From positions 5,947-69,946 of the forward strand of contig CBRAFO010000008.1 of the NCBI GenBank assembly GCA_967755175.1: a stretch of 64,000 bases of DNA, read 5' to 3'. The position numbers were made by a program, and so were the translations under genes. The notes below the pieces were generated by a model. That model searched no databases. It saw only the letters and a program-made list of their open reading frames with translations, and was not told where the DNA came from. How positions within the stretch are numbered: the first letter of the stretch is position 1; each line of letters begins with the position of its first letter. This document shows, one piece after another, positions 45,421 to 58,144 of this stretch. The stretch is from Rariglobus sp967755175 (lineage in GTDB: Bacteria > Verrucomicrobiota > Verrucomicrobiia > Opitutales > Opitutaceae).

Positions 45421-45966
45421 ATGTCTCAATCCATTCTCTCCGACACTCAGGCCAAGATGAAGAAGGCCGTGGACCACACGCTCCACGAATTCTCCAATAT
45501 CCACACCGGCAAGGCCACGCCTTCCATGGTGGAAGGCATCATGGTCGAGGCCTACGGTTCGATGATGCGCATCAAAGATTGCGCCGCCATTTCCACGCCC
45601 GACGCCCGGCAGATCGTCATTCAACCGTGGGACAAAGGCCTCACGCAGGCCATTTCCAAGGCGATCCAGATCGCCAACCTCGGCTTCAATCCCGCGGTGG
45701 ACGGCCAACTCGTCCGCATTCCGCTCGCCGACATGAGCCGCGAGCGCCGTCAGGAGTTCGTGAAGGTCGCCAACCGCCTTGCCGAAGAAGGCCGCGTGCA
45801 AGTGCGCAACGTTCGCCGCGACTGCATCGAAGCAGTTAAAAAAGCCAAGCTCCCCGAGGACGAAGCCAAGCGCACCGAGAAAGACATTCAGACCCTCACC
45901 GACAAATCCATCGAAGAGGTCAACAAGCACCTCGCCGCGAAGGAAAAGGACCTGCTCACGGTCTGA
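45421..45966 (+). CDS. frr: ribosome recycling factor
   Basis: 181 residues from ATG 45421. Three-helix-bundle family motifs: SDTQAKMKKAVDHTLHEFSN, IHTGKATPSMVEGIMVEAYG, IQPWDKGLTQAISKAIQIAN, LGFNPAVDGQLVRIPLADMS, and RERRQEFVKVANRLAEEGRV. It splits post-termination ribosomes with EF-G. An in-frame GTG at 45325 would read through the repeat and is not preferred. Confidence 0.96.
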   Translation: MSQSILSDTQAKMKKAVDHTLHEFSNIHTGKATPSMVEGIMVEAYGSMMRIKDCAAISTPDARQIVIQPWDKGLTQAISKAIQIANLGFNPAVDGQLVRIPLADMSRERRQEFVKVANRLAEEGRVQVRNVRRDCIEAVKKAKLPEDEAKRTEKDIQTLTDKSIEEVNKHLAAKEKDLLTV

Positions 45967-45982
45967 GTGATTCTCTCCGTGA

Positions 45983-46061
45983 TGTAGGAGCCTGCTCGCA
46001 GGCGATGGCGGAAGACTAACGACGGCGTTACGTTTACATCGCCTGCAAGCAGGCTCCTACA
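45983..46061. repeat. GTAG-headed REP pair between frr and proB
   Basis: TGTAGGAGCCTGCTCGCAGG then CGAT (45983-46006) is mirrored at 46038-46061; one base in the centre differs (CTCG versus CTTG). Core palindrome GCCTGC/GCAGGC, as after ftsZ and after glnII. It nearly fills the 113-bp gap and ends 18 bp before the proB start. Confidence 0.88.
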
Positions 46062-46079
46062 TTCGACCCCGGCTTCCCC

Positions 46080-47180
46080 GTGAAAACCACTGCCCCCAAG
46101 CGCGTCGTCATCAAACTCGGCACCGGCGTGCTCACGTCGGGTATCGGCCAGTTAAATACGGAGCGCATCGCCGCACTCGCCGCCGGAGTTGCCGGCCTGC
46201 GTGCGGCCGGCACCGAGGTCATCGTCGTCTCCTCCGGCGCGGTCGGGCTCGGCATGGGGCGGCTCGGCCTTAAGCGAAAACCCTCCGACGTTTCCAAGAA
46301 GCAGGCCTGTGCCGCCATTGGGCAGTCGCTGCTTATGCAGACTTGGCAGCGTGGCTTTGACCCCCACGGCCTCACCGCAGCCCAGGTGTTGCTAACCCAC
46401 GAGGACTTGCGCGGTCGCGACCGCCATCTCGGGGTGAAGGCCTGTCTCGAAGAGCTCATCGCCTACGGCACGATCCCGGTCATCAACGAAAACGACACGG
46501 TGAGCGCCGCCGAGATCAAGTTTGGCGATAACGATACGCTCTCCGCGATGGTAGCCAGCCTGACCGGCGCGCAGCACCTGCTCATCCTTTCCACGGCTCC
46601 TGGTCTCATCGATATGAAGGGCACCGGCAAAATCGTGCCGGTCGTCGAAAAGATTACTCCCGAGATAGAGGCGATGGCGGGTGGCACGACTGACATCACC
46701 GCGACCGGCGGGATGATTTCCAAGATCACCGCCGCCAAGCTCGCCGTGCGCGCCGGCTGCGGTGTGTTCATCGCCAGCGGCGCCGAGCCCGACATCATCG
46801 CCCGTCTTCTCGGCGGCACGGGGCCCGGCACGTTCTTTGTGCCGAGCGGCATCCCGCTCGATGCGAAGAAACGCTGGCTGGCGTATTTTCAACGTCCTTC
46901 GGGTAGCATCCGGATCAACCCCCGTGCGGTGCCGGTTCTCCGTGATGAAGGGCGCAGCTTGCTCGCTATTGGTATCACGGGCGTCGGCGGTGCGTTCGAC
47001 GAAGGCGAGATCGTGAACATTCTCGATGCGGATGGAAAAGTCCTCGCTCGCGGCGTGGCCGCGTTCGACTCGCATGAGGTCAAAGCGATTGCTGGTAAAA
47101 CCAGCGACGAACTGAAGCCGCTCTATCCCGGTCGCAAGCGTCTCGAAGTTGTCCATCGCGACAATCTGGTGCTGCTCTGA
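46080..47180 (+). CDS. proB: glutamate 5-kinase with C-terminal PUA domain
   Basis: 366 residues from GTG 46080. The kinase domain has KRVVIKLGTGVLTS, EVIVVSSGAVGLGMGRLGL, PVINENDTVSAAEIKFGDND, and TATGGMISKITAAKLAVRAG. The PUA domain covers about 275-366 (GSIRINPRAVPVLRDEGRSL, then GEIVNILDADGKVLARGV). It starts proline synthesis by phosphorylating glutamate. Its usual partner proA is not adjacent. Confidence 0.95.
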   Translation: MKTTAPKRVVIKLGTGVLTSGIGQLNTERIAALAAGVAGLRAAGTEVIVVSSGAVGLGMGRLGLKRKPSDVSKKQACAAIGQSLLMQTWQRGFDPHGLTAAQVLLTHEDLRGRDRHLGVKACLEELIAYGTIPVINENDTVSAAEIKFGDNDTLSAMVASLTGAQHLLILSTAPGLIDMKGTGKIVPVVEKITPEIEAMAGGTTDITATGGMISKITAAKLAVRAGCGVFIASGAEPDIIARLLGGTGPGTFFVPSGIPLDAKKRWLAYFQRPSGSIRINPRAVPVLRDEGRSLLAIGITGVGGAFDEGEIVNILDADGKVLARGVAAFDSHEVKAIAGKTSDELKPLYPGRKRLEVVHRDNLVLL

Positions 47181-47237
47181 GCGATTCGCTTGGCGGGCGA
47201 GAGGGCAGTGCCATCTGCTTCTGTGAGCAGCCGTGAT

Positions 47238-47270
47238 AGGATAAGTTGTTAATCAGTTGAGTATCCTTTT
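47238..47270 (+). terminator. possible weak terminator after proB
   Basis: AGGATA (47238-47243) pairs with TATCCT (47262-47267) around an 18-nt loop and runs into TTTT. The stem is short and AT-rich, so this is only a candidate. The rest of the 135-bp gap shows nothing further. Confidence 0.3.
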
Positions 47271-47315
47271 GCCTCGGGTGCGAAGAGGCTTCATGGATTA
47301 CGCGTCACGTCCTGG

Positions 47316-48607
47316 ATGGCTCCACCCTCAGTGAACGCTTTTCCCATTTCGACTAGGATTCGCCTTGGCGCCGTTTTGTTGGCCGCCTTGGTCGCTGGTG
47401 TCGTCGTGTGGGCGACGTGGGCTCCGAAACCCCAGCCGGTTAAGGTAGGTATCCTTCATTCGTTGACCGGCACGATGGCGATCAGTGAAGCCTCGGTTCG
47501 AGATGCGACTCTGCTGGCCATCGAAGAACTCAATGCGACGGGCGGGGTGTTGGGCAGGCGGATCGAGCCGGTGGTGGCCGATGGTCGTTCGAACTGGCGA
47601 GTATTTGCTAGTGAGGCGGAGCGGCTGATTGTCGGGGAACGGGTCGCGGTCGTGTTTGGCTGTTGGACTTCGGCCAGTCGCAAAAGCGTCAAACCCGTGT
47701 TCGAGCGGCACAACAGTTTGCTGTTTTACCCGGTTCAATATGAAGGCTTGGAGCAGTCGCCCAACATCGTTTACACGGGGGCCTCACCCAACCAGCAGAT
47801 CATCCCGGCGGTGAAGTGGAGTTTCGACCATCTCGGAAAGCGGTTTTTCTTGGTCGGTTCGGACTACGTGTTCCCTCGCACGGCCAACGCCATCATCAAA
47901 GCACAGGTGACCGCACTGGGTGGGACGCTGGTGGGGGAGGAGTATCTCGGACTGGGAAGCGTGGACGTCGAAAAAATCGTTCGGCAAATCGTGCAGTCGC
48001 AGCCCGCGGTGATCCTCAACACGCTTAATGGTGAGAGTAACGTGGCGTTCTTCGCGGCCTTGCACCAAGCCGGAGTATCCACGGAGCGAATGCCCACGGT
48101 CTCGTTCAGCATCGCCGAGACCGAGCTCAAACGCATGGATGCTGGGGCGATGGCAGGAAATTATGCCGCTTGGAACTATTTCCAGAGCGTGGACAGCCCG
48201 GGAAATCGGCGCTTCGTGAAAGCCTTTCGAGCGCGGTTTGGTGCGGATCGAGTCACCGATGATGCCATGGAGGCTGCGTATTTTGGGGTTTACTTGTGGG
48301 CCCATGCGGTTGATTCGGCAGGCACGACTGAGGTGTCCGCCGTGCGCAGAGCATTGCAGAGTCAGAGCCTCTCCGCTCCTGAGGGCGTGGTCTCGATTGA
48401 CTCGGAGAACATGCACACATGGAAGACGGTGCGCGTGGGAAAGATCCGGTCCGACGGTCAGTTTGAAATCGTTTGGAGTTCCGGGTATCCGATTCAGCCA
48501 CAGCCTTACCCCGGGTTTCACACCCGAGCTGAATGGGCGGCATTCCTTCAACACCTTCAGGACGGCTGGGGCGGCGCATGGGCGCGGCCTGATACCGTAA
48601 TCACTCC

Positions 48608-48611
<4 letters not shown>
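47316..48611 (+). CDS. UrtA/AmiC-type periplasmic ligand-binding protein paired with a hybrid kinase
   Basis: 431 residues. A hydrophobic N-terminal segment (about 15-36, RLGAVLLAALVAGVVVWATW) is a signal or membrane anchor. The rest is a type I periplasmic binding fold close to urea/short-chain-amide receptors: VKVGILHSLTGTMAISEASV, VFGCWTSASRKSVKPVFERH, LLFYPVQYEGLEQSPNIVYT, and GSDYVFPRTANAIIKAQVTA. No permease or ATPase genes (UrtBCDE) are nearby. The stop overlaps the start of the giant kinase by 4 bp, so the likely job is signal presentation rather than uptake (inference). Confidence 0.85.
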
Positions 48612-52594
<3,983 letters not shown>

Positions 52595-52618
<24 letters not shown>

Positions 52619-53479
52619 TACGGGCTCGGCCTCGGGTCGAACGGTGACCGCGATGGACATTTCTTTAAACGCGCCCGCCTTTCCGTAAAAGCTCCCCGAC
52701 ACCGGCATCACGCCACGCGGATGGTTGCTCACCCCGGTGACCACGTGTCGCGAGGTCGTTTCCTCGCCGATTGATGGATCGTAGCCCTCCCATCCGCGTC
52801 CTGGGTGATAAATCTCGGTCCAGGCATGGGTGGATGCTTCGCCCAACTCCGCCGCCTGGCACTCCAGATAACCACTCGCGAAGCGCGACGCGATGCCGAG
52901 CACGCGGGCGGCTTCGAGTAAAAGCGTCGCCAGGTCGCGGCACGAACCGCCGCCACGCTCCAACGTCTGCGCCGGGGTGAGCACGCCTTTCTCCTCGCGG
53001 CGGATGTAGCGTAGCTCGTCGTGGATGTATTCGTTGAGGTTGCGCGCCACGTCCTCGGCGTAATCGGGCTTTTTGATGCGGAAATTTTCCAGCCATGCTT
53101 TCACGGCTGCGGCGTCTTTCGGGTAGGAAAGTTTTTGGTAGGCTTTGACGGCTACGCGCTCGAGCGGATCGTAAACCGGGGGCCAAGGAGTGATTCCGGC
53201 CAGCGGGAGGTTGCGCCGCGGCACCGGCGACAGGCGTGCGATCACGACGTTGCTTTCAATGAGCAGCTCGGTCGCCGGCTCCTCGAATTCCACGGTGGCA
53301 ATGGAGTTTCCAAACACATCGCGACTCCAGGTGAGTTGCGCCGGCGGTTCTGTTTTCACGTCCATCGCTTCGACCCGCAGATCGTGGCCTTCGCGTGGCC
53401 GCAGCACCAGCCGGTGAGGACCGAACTGCACCGGCTTATGGTAAAAATAATGGGTCTGATGGACGATGCGAAGTCTCAT
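52595..53479 (-). CDS. transglutaminase-like protease-fold protein (bacterial N-terminal domain type)
   Basis: 294 residues from ATG 53479 (MRLRIVHQTHYFYHKPVQFG), the usual opening of this family; an in-frame alternative start lies at 53548. The N-terminal beta-domain (1-100) is typical of bacterial transglutaminase-like proteins. The catalytic triad is Cys180 (GGGSCRDLATLL), His218 (STHAWTEIY) and Asp234 (GYDPSIG). Cytoplasmic, no signal peptide. Relatives are thought to be peptidases or to act with circularly permuted ATP-grasp ligases; neither is adjacent. It is divergent from a second family member. Confidence 0.88.
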
Positions 53480-53509
53480 GGTCTGCCTTCTCCAGCCTAG
53501 CGCTATGGA

Positions 53510-53531
53510 GACCCGACGACCCCGTCGGGTC
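53510..53531. repeat. 9-bp hairpin between the divergent transglutaminase genes
   Basis: GACCCGACG (53510-53518) and CGTCGGGTC (53523-53531) form a perfect stem with an ACCC loop, within the 238-bp divergent gap. There is no T-run, so it is more likely a REP-like or regulatory hairpin than a terminator. The rest of the gap shows no gene. Confidence 0.5.
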
Positions 53532-53717
53532 CTCTGGGGCCAACGCAATCAGACTCTCGGGATGAGTGGGGGCGATTGATGAAATCAGGATAGTGGCTTT
53601 TTTGTCGGGCGGGTTCCATGGTCTGAACGCATCTGACGGAACTATTTCCTGCGCGTGCCGCTCCATGGCGCCACTGCGGCTCCACCCACCTTCGGATCAA
53701 CTTCGATTTTCTGCCAA

Positions 53718-54647
53718 ATGACTCCTCAAACGCTCGTTCCGCACGACCTTACTGTCCGGGTTGGTTGTAATCTGATCTACGAGACCGCCAGTCCGGTTAC
53801 TTTGCTGCTCAACTTAAAACCCCGGCGTGATCCGCGCCAATCGCTGCAGGAGGAGAAACTCACGCTTGGAAACAACTTACCCTCGGAGGAGTTCGAGGAT
53901 TCGCACGGCAACATCGTCTATCGCTTTCTTCTCCAGCCCGGCATCAACGAGATTCGCCATGATGCGCTCGTATCCGTGCCCTCGGTGCCGGACAACCAAG
54001 AGTTCATCGGCTTGGCTCCCCACCAGCCGGTGCCGTTGGTCGAGCTGCCGCCTGCGTTGCTGCGTTACACGTTGCCGAGCCGGTATTGCGATTCGGACAA
54101 ATTGATTCAGTTCGCTTGGGAAAAGTTTGGTGCGCTCGAGGCCGGGATTCCCCAGGTCGAGGCGATCAGCAATTGGCTCCATGCAAACATCGAATACCGC
54201 TTCGGCTCCGGCCGGGCGGATATCTCCGCCTTCGAGGTGATTCAGCGCGGCTACGGGGTCTGTAGGGATTTCGCCCATACCGCCATCGCGCTGAGTCGCG
54301 CGCTCAACCTGCCGGCGCGTTATGTTACCGGACACCTGCCCGACATCGGCTACCTCGATCCCGGCTCGCCGATGGATTTCCACGCGTATTGTGAAGTGTA
54401 TATCGGCGGGCGCTGGTTTACCTATGATGCGCGTTACAACGTGCCGCGCATCGGACGAGTGAAGGTGTCATGCGGACTCGACGCGGTGGACGGTGCGTTT
54501 TCGACGATCTACGGCCCGGCGAAGCTGACGAACTTTGAGGTCTGGGCTTATCAAGTCCCGCCTGGCGTGGTGTCCGTGGGCTCGCCGATTGATCTCTCGT
54601 TGCGGCTCGATGGCACGATGGAAGTCCAAGGCGCGCAGGTGGCCTGA
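53718..54647 (+). CDS. second transglutaminase-like protein
   Basis: 309 residues from ATG 53718. The triad is Cys182 (GYGVCRDFAHTAIA), His222 (DFHAYCEVYIGG) and Asp237 (FTYDARYNVPRIGR). The N-terminal domain (1-110) is a beta-rich module different from that of its divergent neighbour. Cytoplasmic. The pair shares a 238-bp intergenic region and may be co-regulated. Substrate unknown. Its 3' end converges on the REC-PAS-kinase gene with 29 bp between. Confidence 0.88.
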   Translation: MTPQTLVPHDLTVRVGCNLIYETASPVTLLLNLKPRRDPRQSLQEEKLTLGNNLPSEEFEDSHGNIVYRFLLQPGINEIRHDALVSVPSVPDNQEFIGLAPHQPVPLVELPPALLRYTLPSRYCDSDKLIQFAWEKFGALEAGIPQVEAISNWLHANIEYRFGSGRADISAFEVIQRGYGVCRDFAHTAIALSRALNLPARYVTGHLPDIGYLDPGSPMDFHAYCEVYIGGRWFTYDARYNVPRIGRVKVSCGLDAVDGAFSTIYGPAKLTNFEVWAYQVPPGVVSVGSPIDLSLRLDGTMEVQGAQVA

Positions 54648-54676
54648 GGTGCCGCGCGTGGATGCGGCCACCGGTT

Positions 54677-56461
54677 CTAAAACGCGAACGGAGGATTGGT
54701 TAGCGCGTCGGGTGGGATGGGCACTCGGATAATAAAAACGGTTCCTTGTCCGGGAACGGTTTCGAATGCGAGTGTGCCGCGGTGCTGATCGACGATAACG
54801 GAGCGCGCGATCGGCAGTCCTTGGCCCGTGCCTTTGCCGATCGGTTTGGTGGTGAAAAACGGATCGAAGATACGCCCCTGCACTTTTTCGGGAATGCCGG
54901 TGCCGGTGTCGCGCACGCGCACTTCCGCCCAGTCTTTATCGCGGCGGGTGGTGACAGTGATGACCCCGAGTTTACCGTCAGCGGGGTTAACCACATCGGC
55001 AATCGCGTGCGCGGCATTGATGATGAGGTTAAGCAGGACCTGATTGAACTCGCCGGCGAGCAGCGGAATGGCCGGCATGGTCGGGTCGAATCCGGTGACA
55101 ACCTCGGCGACGTGGCGCCATTCGCCATGGCTGATGGTGAGCGTGCTTTCGATGGCATCCCGCAGATTTACCGGCGTTTTTTCCGAGCTGCCCGGGTGCG
55201 AGAACGTCTTCATCGCCTGGACGATTTTGGTGGTGCGTTTTACCCCGTCGAGAGTGTCGCGGATGGCCTTGGGGATGTCGTCGCGCAAGTAGTCTGGCGA
55301 CACTGTGGTGTGGGCGGCACGGGCGGCGGCGAGCAGGGCAGGGGGCACGGGGCCGGCTTCCGCGGCGGCGAGGAGTTCACCGTAAATTTTGAGGAGCGGA
55401 TCGAGATCGGCGAACGACTCGTTGAGGAACCGCATGTTGTCCCCAATGAACTGCATGGGGGTGTTAATCTCGTGGGCGATGCCCGCCGCGAGTTGGCCAA
55501 TGGATTCGAGCTTTTGGCTCTGACGCAGCTGTATCTCCAGTTTCCGTCGCTCCGTGATGTCGCGGGTGACAAAAAGCGTGCCTTCGACGATGCCGGTGTC
55601 GTTGCGAAACGGACTGGTATGCGCCTCCATGGTCAGCCAACCGCCGTCTTGGTGCCGGATGCGAAACTCGCAGGTGAGAGTGGTGCCGCGCTGCTGGCAA
55701 TCGCGCAGGGCCGCGGTCGCCGTGATTTGGTCGTCGAGATGGATGAGGTCGACGAGGCCGAGGGCATCCAATGCGTCGGGGGAATGTCCGAGCAGGCGAT
55801 GGAACGAGGGGCTTCGATAAAGCCAGCGGCCAGCGGCATCGACCAAGCCGATGAGGTCGCCGGCGTTTTCGGCGATGAGACGGTATCGATCCTCGTTTTT
55901 GCGGAGCTGTTCCGTGCGGTAGCCGACCGTTTCTTCGAGCTCATTCAGATGACGGCGAGCTTGCCGGGTGAGGTTCCATTTTTCGGTAAGTGCCGTGACG
56001 AGTTGAATGGCCTCGATGCTGTCGAAGGGCTTTTTGAGGATCAGGAGTCTATCGGAGCGCCCGAGCTTTCGGATCATGTCGTCGAGGGAATAATCCGTGT
56101 AGGCGGTGCAAATGACGATCTGTATGCTGGGATCTACGGACCAGATTTGCGCGATGGTCTCGATTCCGTCCCAACCGGGTGGCATGCGGACATCCATGAA
56201 TGCCATCGCGTAGGGGAGGTTTTTTCCGATCGCACGCCGAACCATCTCCAAGGCTTCTTCGCCCTGATAAGCGGAGTCGAGTTGGATGCCCGGACCCGTG
56301 GGAACCGTCGGTTCCTCGATGACCGTGCCGAACAGCGCGGCTTCGGCCGCAATCAATTGCGCGGAGGTCTCCCGGGGCAGGAGGATCTTACGGAAATCAT
56401 CATGAATCGCGCGGTTATCGTCGACGACGAGGACGCGATAGGAGGAGGCGGGCGTTTGCAT
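54677..56461 (-). CDS. REC-PAS-histidine kinase signalling protein
   Basis: 594 residues, soluble. The N-terminal receiver domain (about 8-160) has the acidic pair at 14-15, an insertion near 50-60 and Asp90 in AFMDVRMPPGWDG. A short coiled coil follows (about 160-190). The PAS domain is about 190-305 and ends DITERRKLE. The HisKA-like domain has His330 (LAAGIAHEINTPMQFIGDN), and the HATPase about 440-580 has NLIINAAHAIADV, DTGTGIP and GKGTGQGLPIA. This is the response-regulator/kinase layout of cytoplasmic relay proteins. No separate partner is encoded next to it. Confidence 0.93.
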   Translation of the reverse strand: MQTPASSYRVLVVDDNRAIHDDFRKILLPRETSAQLIAAEAALFGTVIEEPTVPTGPGIQLDSAYQGEEALEMVRRAIGKNLPYAMAFMDVRMPPGWDGIETIAQIWSVDPSIQIVICTAYTDYSLDDMIRKLGRSDRLLILKKPFDSIEAIQLVTALTEKWNLTRQARRHLNELEETVGYRTEQLRKNEDRYRLIAENAGDLIGLVDAAGRWLYRSPSFHRLLGHSPDALDALGLVDLIHLDDQITATAALRDCQQRGTTLTCEFRIRHQDGGWLTMEAHTSPFRNDTGIVEGTLFVTRDITERRKLEIQLRQSQKLESIGQLAAGIAHEINTPMQFIGDNMRFLNESFADLDPLLKIYGELLAAAEAGPVPPALLAAARAAHTTVSPDYLRDDIPKAIRDTLDGVKRTTKIVQAMKTFSHPGSSEKTPVNLRDAIESTLTISHGEWRHVAEVVTGFDPTMPAIPLLAGEFNQVLLNLIINAAHAIADVVNPADGKLGVITVTTRRDKDWAEVRVRDTGTGIPEKVQGRIFDPFFTTKPIGKGTGQGLPIARSVIVDQHRGTLAFETVPGQGTVFIIRVPIPPDALTNPPFAF

Positions 56462-56616
56462 ACGGCGACGGGATCGGTGTGTGCCGGGGGTTTATCGGCA
56501 CCGATCAGCTCAATCCCCAGTGCAAAACGGTGCTCCCGGCAAAGACCCCGGCAAATTTAGGTGAATCCCCCCCGAGTTGCGCCGGCGAGGGGATTGCCTG
56601 CGCCCAACCACCCCGC

Positions 56617-57921
56617 CTATTTGGCGGCGGTGGTCGGGTGGGCGATGAACGGCGCGAAGGGCGCAATCTGCGAAGGCGGGATGCGCGTGTGGATGCGCAC
56701 GCCGTCGTCTTCCTGCTCTTCGCTTTGCACATGACCGATGGCGTGCAGACGGGCGATCAGGTCGTAGCGGCTGTGGGGGATCAGCAGCTCCAGCGAACCG
56801 AACGCATCGGCGATTAATTCGAGACACTGGTCGATCAAGCCTTCAACGCCTTGGCCTGTGCGGGCACTCAGGAAAATTCCGTCGGGGGCGAGCAGGTGGG
56901 CGGTGTTGATCTGCGCCTCGGTGGCGGCATCGACTTTGTTGAAGACGGTGAGGATGCGTTTGTCGTCGGCGCCGAGTTCCTTGAGCACCTCCATGGTGGT
57001 CGCGTGGTGCGCGGCGACATTGGGCGCGGTCACGTCGAGGACGTGGATGAGGAAATTGGCCACGAGCGCTTCTTCGAGCGTGGCCTTGAACGCTTCGACG
57101 AGGCCGTGCGGCAGACGGCGGATAAAGCCTACTGTGTCCGTTACGAGGAGCTTCTGGTTGCCGCGCAGCACGAGCTGGCGCGTGGTGGGGTCGAGCGTCG
57201 CGAAAAGCTTGTCCTCGGCGAGCACGGTGGCGCCCGTGAGGGTGTTCAGCAGGGACGACTTGCCGGCGTTGGTGTAGCCGACGATGGCCGCAGTGGGGAC
57301 GGGGACTCGCTGACGTTTGTGGCGTTGCACGCTCCGTTGCTTGCGCACGGTTTCGAGTTCGCGCTTCAGGCGGGTAATGCGGTCGTTAACGAGACGGCGG
57401 TCCTGCTCGAGCTGGGTTTCGCCTTCGCCGCCCATGCCGCCTTTGCCGCCTTGACGCGAAAGGTGGGTCCAGGCGCGAGTCAGGCGGGGCAACGAATACT
57501 CCATGCGCGCCAAGGCGACTTGGATAACGGCTTCGCGGGTCTGGGCGCGGTCGGCGAAGACGTCCAAGATGACTTCCTGGCGGTCGATCACGGCGATCTC
57601 GGCGAGCTTTTCCCAGTTGCGCTGCTGGGCGGGCGACAGGGTTTCGTCGAAGACGATCACGTCGCAATTGAGCGCTTTGGCCTCCGCGATGATCTCGTCG
57701 GTTTTGCCGCTGCCGATGAGCGTGGCGGGCGTGGGGGCGCGCAGGTTGACGAGGTTGCGACCGACGACGGTGATATGAAGATTTTCGACCAGCTCTTGGA
57801 GCTCATTGAGCAACTCCTCGGCGTCGCCGGACGGCATGTCGTGAGTCTGCACGCCTACGAGGAAGGCACGCTCAACGCGTTTCGGATCTTTTTTCGGGGT
57901 GTTGTCGAGGAAGTCGGCCAT
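56617..57921 (-). CDS. hflX: HflX ribosome-associated GTPase
   Basis: 434 residues from ATG 57921; an in-frame GTG at 57951 would add ten residues. The N-terminal domain has GRNLVNLRAPTPATLIGSGK and VFDETLSPAQQRNWEKL. The glycine-rich linker is GGKGGMGGEGETQLEQDRR. The G domain has GYTNAGKSSLLNTLTG (G1), DTVGFIRRLPHGLVEAFKAT (G3 region) and FNKVD (G4). It rescues stalled ribosomes by splitting 70S. Its 155-bp gap to the downstream kinase gene shows no clear terminator. Confidence 0.95.
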   Translation of the reverse strand: MADFLDNTPKKDPKRVERAFLVGVQTHDMPSGDAEELLNELQELVENLHITVVGRNLVNLRAPTPATLIGSGKTDEIIAEAKALNCDVIVFDETLSPAQQRNWEKLAEIAVIDRQEVILDVFADRAQTREAVIQVALARMEYSLPRLTRAWTHLSRQGGKGGMGGEGETQLEQDRRLVNDRITRLKRELETVRKQRSVQRHKRQRVPVPTAAIVGYTNAGKSSLLNTLTGATVLAEDKLFATLDPTTRQLVLRGNQKLLVTDTVGFIRRLPHGLVEAFKATLEEALVANFLIHVLDVTAPNVAAHHATTMEVLKELGADDKRILTVFNKVDAATEAQINTAHLLAPDGIFLSARTGQGVEGLIDQCLELIADAFGSLELLIPHSRYDLIARLHAIGHVQSEEQEDDGVRIHTRIPPSQIAPFAPFIAHPTTAAK

Positions 57922-58144
57922 CAAATAAGAGGACGAAGGAAGTGTGGACACGCGAACGAGTCAAACGTGACGCAGACGGGCGGATCTATTCCACGGGGAG
58001 AAAGATGAAGATTAAGAGGAAAGAGAAAGAGGGGGCGGGGACTTTGCGGGTCTTTCTGTTTATCTTAATCTTTCTCTTTCGTCAGTGAGGCCGATGGCGA
58101 CTTTTCAGTTGCACCGGCGGGCGGTCGCCATGCACTAACCCGCA

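Noticed and set aside
53510..53531. Terminator between the transglutaminase genes
   Set aside because: The hairpin lies between divergent starts and has no T-run, so it cannot end either transcript.
54746..56560. 604-codon plus-strand frame over the REC-PAS-kinase gene
   Set aside because: It is the mirror of the minus-strand kinase, which carries His330, Asp90 and HATPase boxes; the plus frame has none.
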